A stretch of 64,000 nt of DNA from Lethocerus indicus (taxonomy: Eukaryota > Arthropoda > Insecta > Hemiptera > Belostomatidae): assembly GCA_019843655.1 (NCBI GenBank), contig JACDQD010000005.1:1701575-1765574 (forward strand), read 5' to 3'. This document shows positions 22,301 to 33,445 of the stretch, piece by piece (the first letter of the stretch is position 1; the number at the start of each line of letters is the position of its first letter). The notes beneath the pieces are model-generated. The model was not told the DNA's origin, did no database searches, and worked only from the letters and a program-made list of their open reading frames with translations. The translations under genes and the position numbers were made by a program.

Positions 22301-23484
22301 TTTATCTCTGAACAAATGCAAAACGCAACTCAACTACTCAACCAATATAAAAGGTGAACTTTTCAATTTACGTTTTTGTATAATCTAAATTTCATTTACC
22401 TAAAGCTTTATTTCATACGGAAAATTTATAATATTTCAGATTTCACTAAAATTATTGCTGCTTATTGTATTACTGTCGACAGAATTTATCACTAACAAAG
22501 TTTGTACATTTAATGATGTTTTTACTCTCTGTTTTATTTACAATTACTAATAAGGTTCTTTTCACAATATTTTTTATTCATGTGATCGAGATCAATGATA
22601 AAGAAGGAGAAAGATACAGAGAGGATGTTAATAAAAATTGTCACAAGTTTTTATATATTTTTTAGTGAAATAAATTCAGATTTAATGGCAAAATTGTGTT
22701 TAACGCGTGGAGCCAGAAAATTCCACTGTTGTTTTCAAAAGAAAAACAATATATTCCTTTGTTTGATGCATTATTTATTTATTTCAGTCATAAACAAGTT
22801 GAGAAGGATTTACACCGATTGTGCCTTGAACATTTTGGGCTGACAGCTTTAGACAAAGACGACAGTGTAACTCCCAAATTGATGATAACTTGTTTACAAT
22901 CCCTGCTGATGGATAGGGCTCATATTGCTCAGTATCTTAAAGGTACGAATCGCAGATATTTTGTCCAATCTCAACGCATTTCATTGATACAAACTTTGAT
23001 TCAATTTAAAGTAAACGGTATTAATGTGAACCCCACAGAAGACTGCGGCTTTACATTTCGATGACGGGTTATGACAAAAAGAACAACAAAAATTATGACC
23101 TAAAATAGAAATTTCACTTTTCTCCCCTGAAAAGTGTTTGAGTGATGCATTTCTTAATTTATTTGTTTAAATATCAATCAAGATATAGTGTTTACACATA
23201 ATTGCAATAAAATTTTAGTCTCCTAGTCTGTTGAAACAGGCAGGTAACAAATTAACTCTAGCCCAATGTAGATGATTATAACTATATATTTAAGGGCTAA
23301 TTTTATGTGCTTTGTTATAATTGTTACTCATGTCCATAGAATGCAAAATAGTAGAAACATTATACATACAACTCTGTTTATTTTCACAGGTATGAGACTA
23401 ACAATTACAAATTACTATTCGGTGATGTCTGATGGACAGATGTGCATCCCCTGGAACTGGAAAGAGTTGGAGTCACAGTTGTAA
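13335..23484 (+). CDS. TCAIM: TCAIM, mitochondrial J-like protein (T-cell activation inhibitor family)
   Basis: Eleven exons: 13335-13372, 14651-14783, 15759-15882, 16155-16419, 18822-19042, 19964-20055, 20462-20562, 20984-21127, 22222-22353, 22788-22942 and 23390-23484. They total exactly 1,500 nt, or 499 residues (human about 496), and all phases agree. The N terminus is rich in Arg/Ser and nearly free of acidic residues, fitting a mitochondrial presequence. ALRPFYFSVHPDLFGQYP carries an HPD tripeptide (residues 46-48) like that of J domains. Later conserved parts include the WDCGWNIKHF region, the RTLVFGNDTGLS strand and the C-terminal YYSVMSDGQMCIPWNWK, diagnostic of the family (DUF4460/DUF4461). 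Vertebrate TCAIM is a mitochondrial J-protein-like factor that lowers 2-oxoglutarate dehydrogenase levels; in an insect the T-cell name has no meaning, and the metabolic role is the likelier one. Intron 8 carries two foldback repeats, one on the exon 8 donor. Confidence 0.95.
13373..14650 (+). other. TCAIM intron 1
   Basis: The first 300 bases are CG-rich (part of the promoter island); the rest is AT-rich. A possible ORF at 14355-14597 has no splice or family support. Confidence 0.6.
17571..17627. repeat. (TG)n microsatellite
   Basis: About 28 TG units in TCAIM intron 4. Confidence 0.95.
18505..18690. repeat. Foldback MITE-like repeat in TCAIM intron 4
   Basis: Imperfect inverted arms: the left reads ATCACTAACTTCTGATAGGATC, and the right, on the other strand, reads CGCTAACTTTTGGCAGGATC, both followed by AAATAACG/AAAATGC-type blocks and a CTATTCC box. 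A relative lies at 3,285-3,420. The class is unknown. Confidence 0.55.
19291..19342. repeat. (TA)n microsatellite
   Basis: About 25 TA units in TCAIM intron 5. Confidence 0.95.
21141..21408. mobile_element. Foldback retroelement-like insertion, copy A, with hammerhead-like motif
   Basis: Flanked by the 12-bp direct repeat TAAGTGTATTAG at 21129-21140 and 21409-21420, a target-site duplication. One end begins TTTAATATACCTGTTTTG; the other ends CACGAACCTACAG. Inside, two inverted arms share GTTTCTGTCTCCTCTCG, the GCTAGACCGGTTTCGGC region and TCAGTAGCGCTGTGTTAGTC. The left duplication overlaps the TCAIM exon 8 donor (GTAAGT at 21128). The right arm has lost the middle of the hammerhead-like motif. 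The copy is non-autonomous, with no ORF. A target duplication of this length and variable sequence points to a retroelement (for instance Penelope-like) rather than a TA- or TTAA-type transposon; that is inference. Confidence 0.75.
21229..21265 (-). ncRNA. Hammerhead-ribozyme-like motif (copy A)
   Basis: On the minus strand the order is GCTA (stem I), CTGAAGA (fits the CUGANGA core), T plus GGC-GAGCG-GCC (stem II), GAAA, then CCGGT with a following C (stem III region and cleavage position), then TAGC, which pairs with GCTA. The one-base insertion before stem II and the loopless ACCGGT palindrome depart from the canonical minimal fold, so self-cleavage is unproven. Confidence 0.45.
21551..21795. 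mobile_element. Foldback retroelement-like insertion, copy B (opposite orientation)
   Basis: Flanked by AAACTGAGAGTT at 21539-21550 and 21796-21807. It starts CTGTAGGTTCGTGATG and ends ACAGGTATATTAA, the reverse of copy A, with a matching 46-bp-class terminal block (CAACCCCTCGCAGACC). Both arms carry the CTCTCGCTG box. Confidence 0.75.
21600..21638 (-). ncRNA. Hammerhead-like motif (copy B)
   Basis: Same order as at 21229-21265, with GCTA/TAGC stem I, the CTGAAGA core, GAAA and CCGGTC. Stem II has two extra bases (CGGGGC on the 5' side). Confidence 0.4.
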
Positions 23485-25812
23485 TTTCAAAAAAAAAAAG
23501 AAACTAGAATAATTTATTATAAGAAGAGTATTGTGAGGAATTATCAAGGAGGTAACTGAATGATTGTCAACTGAAATAATTGGTGGCCATAAATTCGGTA
23601 CAATGTAGTTGATTTAAGTTTATATATATTTGATATACATTCAGCAGTACATAATGAACTTGAATTATATTTTACAAAACAGGCAGTTGAAATGGGGTCA
23701 ATGTGTGAGGATAAATGTTTAATCATTTGAAACTCATGAACTTTAGCTATTACAACAGCTGCATAGAGTTTTCCTTCAACAGTTGAAATAATTTTCAGTT
23801 GCCTTGTTGAAATACACTTTTCTTTCTTTATTATTATTTGTTCCATAATTGTTGAGGAATGAAATTTGTCTGAGAACAGATTTGTGATTCATAACTATTT
23901 ATCATTAGTTTCTTGGAGATAGTTAAACTGGTGGTTTAATTTTATACTTCCAGTTCACTTGTCGTGTTTAAATATCATTGAGTAAATGCCTAATTACATA
24001 AATGCTCATGTCTAACTTGTCTAAACACTAGATTATGTAAGAAATGTTTTGTCTGACTGTGTGTCCCATGAATGTTTTTTTGTAGTTTGTTAAGACTCTT
24101 GAGTTGTGAACTAAGCTTCCCAGTTGTAAATTAAGCCTTCTACTATTTGTGTCACTTACCGCACTCTCAAGAAGACAAATATCTACTCTTAGTCAGTAAT
24201 AACATCAATTTTACATAACAAAAAAAATCTTGCTTATATGCCAGAAAATAAATTTAAGTTAACACAAAAGTTGTTTGTACATTATTCTTTTATTCTATTG
24301 AATACAGTTGAAAGTATTCTGTGATTTCATGTTATTGTCCAGTAATAAATTCTGTCCAGGGAACTTAGCCTGGCAATAATTTCCATAGTGAATTATATTA
24401 ATTTATAGTACAAAGAATGTTTTTTGACGAAATGAACTGAAAAATATATTTCCTAGATCTCTATTTGTTTTATTTATTTGTTAAAATATATTGCAAACAG
24501 GAACATTTGTTTTGTTTTTTTTTAATAAAATATGGTTGTTACGTCCTTTTTGAAATTCAGTTAACACATAATGTTCTATAATATCTTAGTGGTTTTTTTA
24601 ATAAAAAGTAAAAACTGAGTCAAATGTTGTGAAATGTGTTGTAAACCTGAAACTTTTGAACAGAAATGTGACTCCTGAGAATGTATTTGAATATCTTCTA
24701 TCTATTATGGAGTACAACATTTTCTGAAAATTACTCTATATTGTGTGTTAAGTTATAGTGTATACATACATGTATTGTCTTTCATAGTTTACACCATTTT
24801 TTAATTTTGTTTTATTTCTATCCTACTGCCATCTGTTTAAGAATTCATCTCTATATTTGAATTACTTGATGAATTATCTTAAATTTTCATCACAGAATAG
24901 TGATTTGATTTAAACTAATGCTATAGTAACTAGTGTAGAAAACCTAAACTTATATGATGAAACAGTAACTCACAAATAAAATATTGTACTTTTGTATAGT
25001 TTTATAGAACTCTCTGTCCAATATTCATGTTACTAAAACATATATTATTTGAACAGAAGGAATTTATTATAATATGTAAGGAATTAGCTACAATACTTAA
25101 AAGTGAAACAGCTGAGGATTCTGAAACTGAAAGAAATATTCTAATCTGTCAGTTAAATTGTACACCAAAACTTTCCACAAATCAAGTTAATTGCCCATGG
25201 CCAGGCAATAGCCTTTTCATGTAATTATAGGTCAAAAGTCTTCCATTATATAATTTAATAAAAATTTGAATGCCCACGGTTTTAGATATTATGGGTATGC
25301 AGAAGACACTTACTTCATTCTGCTTTTAGAACAATGAAGAAATTATTTATATGTTAAATGAAAGTACTGTATTTTAATAGTGCCCTAAAAAAATGAATTT
25401 TAAGAAGATAAGAGAGAAAAATATTTTTTATATTTTGGCTTGATTCATCGAATAAATAATTGTAGCAGTCCTTAAACCTTGCTGGACAAATTGCAGCTAT
25501 TATTATTGACTTTAACAGTAATTATCAATAGGGTAAAATTCTTTCACTACCTAGAAATTATAAATCGAATGCAATAAAATGTTATCTGTTATCAATTATT
25601 GTTGAATGTACTTATTGTTAGGAGAGATAGAATGTGATATTGGAGTTCCTAGTTTGTATTTTCACTGTTTTAAATTTGATTCTGTAACAAGTTGAGCGCG
25701 TTGTGCACGTGATAATAAACAATTCAAAGTAATTCATGATATAATTATTTATCACCTCCCTGAGCTTGGCCATCTCTCAAAGAGGCCCCCGACCCTCTCC
25801 CTAAAGGACCCA
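23485..25812. other. TCAIM 3' UTR and gene-poor AT-rich sequence
   Basis: AT-rich sequence with several AATAAA hexamers (for example near 24,246 and 24,342), so the TCAIM transcript end cannot be fixed. The 65-codon ORF at 25,027-25,224 has no recognisable features and no splice support. Confidence 0.5.
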
Positions 25813-26024
25813 AGATACAAGATACAAATAATTTTTATTTCTGTAAATACAAATATTATAACGATACAACGGTATAAACAAATTGTGATCACTGCATGTA
25901 TTCCGGCCTATTGGCCTTACTACATTTATATTCTTAAAAATTACAATACATTAAACATGAATTTTTTTTTTACAATATTGTTGTGATAGTCGGAAAATAC
26001 ACAATAAAAACCCGAGGACTTAAG
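25813..26024 (-). mobile_element. Short retroelement insertion (SINE or 5'-truncated LINE)
   Basis: Flanked by near-identical blocks, CTCCCTAAAGGACCCA before and CTCCTAAAGGACCCA after, a target duplication of about 15 bp. The left end carries tandem GATACAA units, which on the minus strand form the kind of short 3' repeat tail seen in several LINE clades and their SINEs. There is no coding content. Confidence 0.65.
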
Positions 26025-26039
26025 CTCCTAAAGGACCCA

Positions 26040-27919
26040 GTTGAGTCTTAGACTAAGTTAGCATATTCAGAAGGGTTAAAGCCTTCTTCGAAACCTTTCT
26101 TATGGGCCATACACCGGTTAACAGTTATCGATTGTCGGATCGGCGCAATTTTTTTTCGAAGATTAAAAACAATATCCGTGTTGTAAAGATCGGCCGAAAG
26201 TGGGCCCCGAAGCCCTTTTTAATCGGCGTCCTCTTAGGGCGCCCCCCCGTCCTCGCATCGAAAACCCATAGAAAGGTTAGCGGTGGAAATATGCGTTCTT
26301 TCGAAGAAAAGAAAAACAATAATAGAAATAAAAAAATAGAAAAAAATCTTTCGGCGGAGGGCGGAAAAATGAAATACGATAATGACCGCCCTGGCCCTAT
26401 ATATATATCCATCCGGGCGGTATGAATGTGGGGGGCCGCGCCGTGAATATCCGATGAGGGGATGCCCAAGAGAGAAATGGCCAGCAGACCGTACAGTTCT
26501 ACAGATCGAAAACGATTTGTAGCCCAAAACGGAAAATATTAACAGGTCTCGTATTCATAGAATAATAAAGTGACCGCCAGGAAATTTAACATTTCAAATT
26601 ATCAATACAACTTCCACTGATATAACCCCAACAGTGTAGAAGAAAATATATATTGTACAGATAATTTTGTATTTTCACTGGTTTCAATTATTACCGATAT
26701 AATTGGCGTATTATTTAACTTTTTATTGATTTACGAAAATTAACAAATAGGTATTACCCATTTGCCGAGAAATAATTAGAATTTATTATGTAGAATATAC
26801 TATTCATCGAGTATAAATAGTTTGTATAATTGATCCCATTAATTGAATAAATAATTTTTAATTTAAGAACAAATTTCACCCCTAAAATTTCAAACAAAAA
26901 AATATTGACGGTCCGAATATTACTGTCCGAACTCTATGTAAAACTTAAGGCTAACTTTAATTTATATTAGTCTACCAATTATTAATTATTATTTCCTAGT
27001 TATTACACCGGTTTTGGATATAGGCTTGAATCAATGGCTTACCTCTATAAATCTTTCCACTATAAATCTTTCCACTCCAAATTACTGCCGTTCAGAAAGG
27101 AAAGCTGTTATCACTCGAAGAGTCGACGAGTGTTATCCGAATTATTACGACGAAGGGAGGTCCGAATAAAATAAACTCGAGTCCATACAAACCGCCCTCA
27201 ACTAATGGGGCCACCATCTAGAAAATTTATGACGCTATTAGACTACTCACTTACCCCCGCACTTTCGAATTACAAACTTTTTAATATAAACCGACCCTAA
27301 AGTTTACTCGACTTTTTTTTTCTTGTAGGCTGGAGTTTTCTGTTAAATTCCAACCCACTTTAGGCCAGATTATTCGTCAAATTTAGTGTCGGGCGAGGGA
27401 TGGCCGCAATTTCCATTTTCCTTTAATTTTGCAATATCCTTCGGCGTACAGATTAAAAGCATTTTTTAAAACTTCATTTGACAAGTTGAACTTGCCAATA
27501 TATTGGTACATATTAGGGGATAATAATTCGAAATCTCCTTTCAGCATAAAGTGCCAGCAATATATTCCATAAATGGACATATAAATTAGATCAACAAGTG
27601 ACTATTTTGATCACGCACTTCTGAAAATTATTTAGTTATTTCAACTTCTCTTAAACTGTTCTTTCCCTTGTATTATTTGTGCAAATAATAGAAATGTTTA
27701 TGATTTTTTTTTTGTTTACTGGTCAAAGTTAAAAATACAATATCATAACTATATTAGTACAAAAAGTTCTTGCAGTTCTTGAAATTAATTCCTGAATGGA
27801 AAATGTAATGGTAATAATACATTATTATATGAAATGAAATAATGAAATGGAAATAGAATATTTTATAACAATGAAAAAATTATTAATTTGTTGGAGACTG
27901 AGTGAGGCTACACTGATTT
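26040..27919. other. Intergenic, CG-rich onset
   Basis: From about 26.0 kb, CG dinucleotides become common and stay so to the right edge. The overlapping ORFs at 26,102-26,527 on both strands resemble no family and look like chance openings. Confidence 0.5.
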
Positions 27920-27921
27920 TC

Positions 27922-28020
27922 AGTGCCGGTAGTAGTAGTAGAAGTGTATTATATTAAAGTGGTGAAAAGTGGTGAAACTTGGAATAAAGTGATTCATATT
28001 TTCTACAAAAGGACTTCAAG
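27922..28020 (+). other. Candidate noncoding first exon
   Basis: An arthropod-type initiator TCAGT (27920-27924) is followed about 95 bases later by a good donor, TTCAAG|GTAACT at 28020/28021. The stretch between has the purine-rich GTGGTGAAAAGTGGTG look of a 5' UTR and no useful ORF. It could splice to 32717-32754. No direct evidence of transcription. Confidence 0.25.
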
Positions 28021-30540
28021 GTAACTATAAACATGAATACGGAGCAGTGCGAAGCGTAAATATTGATTTTTATCGGCCGGAGAGATCATCGCCAAGTTCT
28101 ATAACGATGTTTTAGGTTAACGAACTTTTTCGGATAATCGGGGTTATATTCCTTATGAAAATCAACGAACAATTCATAAGTCGAATTCATGAGTTGATTT
28201 CAACGTATTGTCTGGCGATTTAACATTAGACAATAATAGTTTTCGTGAATCTAATAGTTGAAAGGACGTTCTGAGGGATCCGAGGTGTTCTCCGTATCTT
28301 ATAAGTGAGGCAGGGATGAACGAAAAATTGTGAACGCTCAAATCGTGCGGTTGCTTTTAACGGTTTTCTAAATTTGCATAATTTTCGTATTTTTAAACAA
28401 TCAACGTTTTAAAAAATGACTACGGACCGAACGTTGATTGGGGAAAATTCAATATATTGAATATTAATTGAATTGATCGATATCCGTTATGAGTGGTCGG
28501 CGCGATACAGTAGGCCGTGGAGAACTAGAAAAAGTTTCTTAATTTCAGTATGGCGGCTGCGGTTAATTTTAAGAGTTCTCGCTTTAGACCAAATTACGGC
28601 CCCGGATGAATTACGAGCGCTGGGCATTATTGAACCGGTGAGTACGTCGGATACAGCATGAAATCCCGTCTTGATCATAAATATATTGGGGAATTCGGTC
28701 GTTTCGCGTAAATATTTCAATCCGAAGCCGATGGCCCCCAGAATCGCCGGCCGGACCGTAATGGCCGACTGAAACTACGCTTCGCGAAAGAATCTTTATT
28801 CTTTAGGCTTTATGTGTTTTGTGCAACGTAAAAAATCGGAGAAAACAGTCGATTATCGTCACGCTATTGTTCAGATGTACGAGTTCAATACCGTTTTGCG
28901 TTAATTTGCTCGGGTCAGTTAATGGCTCAATGGGGCTGGGTATGAGGAACCGATTCTTCTGCATGGCGATTCGCGCCTCGCACCGAATATGCCTAAAATT
29001 GTATTTGTAGTTATAACTCGCGATGTACAACTAACTATAGCTTATAGTTAGTTACCACGTACAATATAATGTGCCGATATTGTAATGGGTAAAGTCTAAA
29101 TGTATAACATCAATTCTCGGCAGTTACAGATGTAACCTTGCAATGATGTAAAGTGCTACAGTTATGCCAATAATATATATTTTTACCCGGCATGAACTAT
29201 GATAATGGTGAGAAAATACAAATAAATATAAATTTTATTAAAAATTGTAAATTTGTTAACCTCTGAATGAGGAGAAAACGTTTCAGCCTCTTGACCTTGA
29301 ATCGTTAAAAGTTTGGCCATTAGGATTTGTATATTTTAGTTTACAGTGTATTAGGCTTAAATTATCACAAGGATCTTTTACCTTGATTGTAATTTTAGTT
29401 TAGAAAAGTAAGTTCTGGGCCATCTCGATAACAAATCCAGTTTACCTTTCCGGTTACTTATTCCAGTGTTGAATACTAAGGCGCAAGATAAGATGTTGAA
29501 TTCAGTTGTGCTCTTGTTAAGCGTTCCTCCACGGTCAGTAGTTACAGATTCATTTGTATTTGTGGCCGCAAATAAAACCTGAAATGTCGCATTAATTGGT
29601 TTTAAAATAGATTATAAACGCGCGGTTTGTTGCAGCTCACAGATTGTGCACGCATTGTGGACACTAGAGTAAGAAAGCAAAGAATGGGAAATCAGATCTT
29701 AGAATCATCTTTTCGACATAAATAATCATTCATGTCTACTTTACCTACGCGAATGTGCGTTCTTACAGAAAAGAATCAATAATACAACTGTTCTGAGAAC
29801 TGGTCTAATGTAAACATGTGTGTGCCCTTGTACTTGCCTTCTCACAACAGTTCACAATTCTTATAGACATAATATCTGGTATACAATTTGAATTATAACC
29901 GAAAATTATCAGGTCATTAGCAACCTTATGTGTTGCTCAATTTTTCTTTTATGCTAAGTTTATTCATTTATAAATATTTCCTGAAGGGGACTTTATATGA
30001 GCTCGAATGAAGAAATGCATTTTAACCTCTTCTTCAACTGCCTGTATTTTATGCTATTGCACAAAAACTACTGTGGATAGTACTACTATAATGCTTATAA
30101 TAGTGATGATACAAATATAATGAGTATAATACGAATATAATAATATAATTCGAATTGCGTTCATTGCCTTAAGTGAAGCTTTAATTTTATCACTTTTCCG
30201 GATAAGCCGCAAAGCGGGGAGCGATAAAATATTAGAGGAGGAGGGGTATAAATAAAGATGGGGGACAATGGGGGGTGCGTTTTATGTAACGATTAAACTT
30301 TGTAACGGGCTTTTAAACTTCGCGACGGTGACGACCTCGTTTGTTATATCAAAAAAAATTGCCATTACCTCCGGACAAAATGTGGAAATCAGCCATTAGA
30401 TGAGAATCACTCGTTGTCCCTTCGAATATCACACCGAGAACATTTCAAACAGGAAAGTCTGTATACTTAAGATTAAGATAATTTATATCCACTCGATTCT
30501 GTTTGAGGGTTAACGGCGGTTTTCCATACAAACACCTTGC
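28021..30540. other. Intergenic or first-intron sequence, CG-containing
   Basis: No gene recognised. A donor-like CCG|GTGAGTACG occurs near 28,637. A perfect short hairpin (CTAACTATA, loop GCT, TATAGTTAG) lies near 29,031-29,051. Confidence 0.4.
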
Positions 30541-30558
30541 TTTCTTCTTTGTTGTTTT

Positions 30559-30594
30559 GTAGACCAGCTTCGGCTTCTCACCGTCCTCAGTAGC
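30559..30594 (-). repeat. Diverged hammerhead-like motif
   Basis: On the minus strand: GCTA, then CTGAGGA (fits CUGANGA), C plus GGT-GAGAA-GCC, GAAG in place of GAAA, CTGGTC. Stem II keeps pairing by a G-U wobble. Confidence 0.4.
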
Positions 30595-30724
30595 ATTCCC
30601 CCCACTCGTCTGAGCATCTTGTCCGCACTGCGGCTACGCTGTTACCGAATCCTTTGATTGGATAAAATACAGTGTTTTATGAAAACAATACAGTGTTTTC
30701 CAAAATGCAGGTCGAGTCCCTAAG

Positions 30725-31180
30725 TACAAGCGGGAGACAACTCATAAATCTCTACATACTGCTTACTATACATCGCCCGCATCCAGAGATTCCAGTCGAA
30801 AGTCCTTCGTACCATCCTTAATGCTCCCCCCGGTATGTTTCTAACCACACAGTCCACCATGACCTCAACATACCGACAGTCGAAGAAGTAGCAAAATCTC
30901 GGTTCCTGAAGTTCCACTCTCGCCTTTCTCCTCGTCCTAATCCACTCGTTCAGTCCCTTTCCTCCCTTACCCATCCATTATCCCCCCCCCCGTCGGCTTA
31001 AACGCCACTGACCTAAAGATTTTCTTAGTCCGATGCCGTAAGCTGCTCATTTTACAACTCCCATCATTGGGTGGTCTCTTTTATCGAGACATTCACGTAG
31101 AAAAAACAACAAAACATTCAACATTTGTACCAATAACTAAATGTAGTTGATGGTACAAAAAATAAAAGGTTAAAAAAACT
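30725..31180 (+). mobile_element. Jockey-like LINE fragment
   Basis: Plus-strand relative of 2087-2640. Shared blocks include GATTCCAGTCGAAAGTCCTT, the CCACCATGACCTCAACAT region, TTAATCCACTCGTTCA-like text and a 3' tail of A-rich repeats near 31,150-31,180. Frame is broken throughout. Confidence 0.75.
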
Positions 31181-31748
31181 GCTTACTGTTGAACGGGCTT
31201 ATTTGTATTTAATTCTTGTGGAAATATAAAGAAGCCAAGGAGCTAGTTTGCTTTGGAGGATCTTTACTTAAAAACTAGTTTTACTCTAAGTTAAAACCCA
31301 TTCGGGTAATTGAGCGGTTACTCATCCGTGTCGGGGCTTGCTTGTCCATCCATGACTCATCGCTTCTCCCGCTTCACGCACATGGGAGAGACAACGGCCG
31401 CCCGTCTGTTCGGGGCACCTCGTTACCGACAGGGCTTCGGAGAACTTCGGAAACTTAACGGTGGCGGCGGGGGGTCCACTCCCGCGAAGTACAACACAAA
31501 TACGGTTCAATGACTCCCCGGAATAATAACTGGGTCTTGGCTGTCCAGTTTCGGTACACTTATCTACAACTGAAAACTGAAAATCTGGGGCTAGGATCCG
31601 CAATAATTGGGCCGTTATAATTATATTCAATAAACGGCAGCGTCTTAAATATTCGTCAACTGAGAATATCACTCCAGTTATGAGGAAACAAATCTCTCGC
31701 AGATTTGGCCTTACAACAGACTTGCTATACTTTATATACTTATTTTAA

Positions 31749-31912
31749 CCCTCTATGGGCCGAATTTTTATTTTAAATCCAAAAAAAATCAGCAATTATA
31801 AAACTGTATATGCGAATGAAAAAAAATTGATATTGATATTGGTTGTCCTGACAACGTTAAGCTTTATCCCCCTTTTCTCACGAAAAAAGCTATAATTATT
31901 TGGTAAAAACTC
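31749..31912 (+). mobile_element. TTAA MITE, right end missing
   Basis: TTAA at 31745-31748 is followed by the family terminus CCCTCTATGGGCCGAATTT and internal sequence to the GCTATAATTATTTGGTAAAA block; the other terminus is absent. Confidence 0.8.
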
Positions 31913-33445
31913 GCCCAAAATACGCAATAGTGGCATCATTCTGTCACTAATGGAAGTGTAGGATTTTCGCATACATTTTACTGGGGGAAAAAATCGCTGT
32001 TAAAAAAAGTAGCATTTATGCAGTTCCAGAAACAATCTAACTTGTAAACATTCCGATAAACTCTCAACCAACCGCAACACTCCATTTGAATTATTGCATC
32101 GAGTTATACTTTAATAATAATATAAATCGAATGAGGGCGCAAACAGAACTGAATAAAAACATGTATATTGTTGATATAATTATAACAATTGTTAGCAGGA
32201 AACAAGCGAGAGAAAAATCTTCCTAGATTTCGATCGGGTATTTTATATCCTCGTAGTAATAAGCCTAGACAAATCGTTATCAATTCTTCATTGCTGAGTC
32301 TTCCGTCGCTAAAGTAGTATTCCCTTGCCAAAAGTATGCCAGTTACAGAATACCTACCGGTTTCTGTGATGGTTTCGACAGCACCGTTAGTTACTGTCAA
32401 CGAACTGTTTCTTTCAAACTACAGTGCGACCTTGCGATTTTCGGTTTCCGCTCTTCTTGTGTTAGGTGTCCGAGAAATGGGGGACTAACAGTGTTGAAGG
32501 AATGCTTAGACGGTAAAAAGCAACAGGGGTCCAATATAAGATTATCGTTACTACAGTTCACCAGCTCGTTACTATACTTAATTGTCATAATATTCATATG
32601 ATCCCAAAGAATATAGTATTTTCAATTCCGTTTAGATTATGTGGAGGTACCTGATTACTTTCCATGAATTAAAATTAACTGCATTGTAGAATAACTGCTT
32701 TCGTTTTTTCTTTCAGGCGCAGTGAAGTCACCGCAGATGCAGATGGAGTGTGCTGTAAGTACCGTTAATTCTGTGCCATAATTTCGCATTCAAATGACAC
32801 ACGTTGTATTCAAACATTATCAGAAAAATATCAAGAATTGAAGTAAAAATATGTATCATTAAATGCATGTAATTCGGTGAATGACTCTTCAATCGTAATT
32901 ATGTCGGAGATGAAATTTGTCCCTCTGGTACTTTTCCTTTTTACTTGGGCTTATTGTACTGCGTTCTCTTTTTAATGATTAATTCCGAAAGAATGATATT
33001 TCATTTTAGAAATGTTTTGGAATAATTACGGGGTCGCTTTTTTCCTTTTTAATTTTCATAACAAAATATATTTTATTATGACATGTTAAAGTTAAAATTT
33101 AAATCGGCGTAACTTTGTTACTGTTGAAAGTATAGGATTGATACAAACATATAGAAACATTTCTAAGATGTAGAATATAGTTGGCAATGGTGTAGTCTGT
33201 TTCAAGATTCCGTTCGTTATTCTCCACTGCTAAAAAATGAAGGTGAAAATTCACAAGCTTTGAAAAAAATACTTTTCGGACGGGATAAAAACATCGAAAA
33301 ATCGCTGGATCAAGTATCTCCCTAAGTGGAGACTGTTTTTTGTTTTGTTTTTTTAATTGGGCCATTACAACCCCTATATATATACAGCCACTTTGAACTT
33401 CTGGAAGCAATCTAACGTGTAAACATTCCGATAAACTCCCGAAAA
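31913..33445. other. Intergenic sequence with an unclassified repeat pair
   Basis: AATCTAAC(T/G)TGTAAACATTCCGATAAACTC occurs at about 32,030-32,060 and again at 33,408-33,438, marking an unnamed dispersed repeat. A candidate microexon lies at 32717-32754. The ORF on the minus strand at 33,099-33,410 belongs to this repeat-bearing stretch and resembles nothing I know. Confidence 0.45.
32717..32754 (+). other. Candidate 38-nt exon
   Basis: The sequence is framed by a strong polypyrimidine tract and acceptor (TTTTTTCTTTCAG) and a perfect donor (GTGCT|GTAAGT). Two of the three frames are open; one of them holds two in-frame ATGs (ATGCAGATGGAGTGTGCT), so it could be an internal microexon or the first coding piece of a gene to the right. 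No partner exon could be confirmed. Confidence 0.35.

Noticed and set aside
26102..26527. Overlapping 97-114 codon ORFs on both strands
   Set aside because: No similarity I recognise, no splice context and mutual overlap on opposite strands.
32717..32754. Start of a LIM-homeobox gene (MQMECA before a LIM domain)
   Set aside because: Only six residues support it and no following LIM exon was found.
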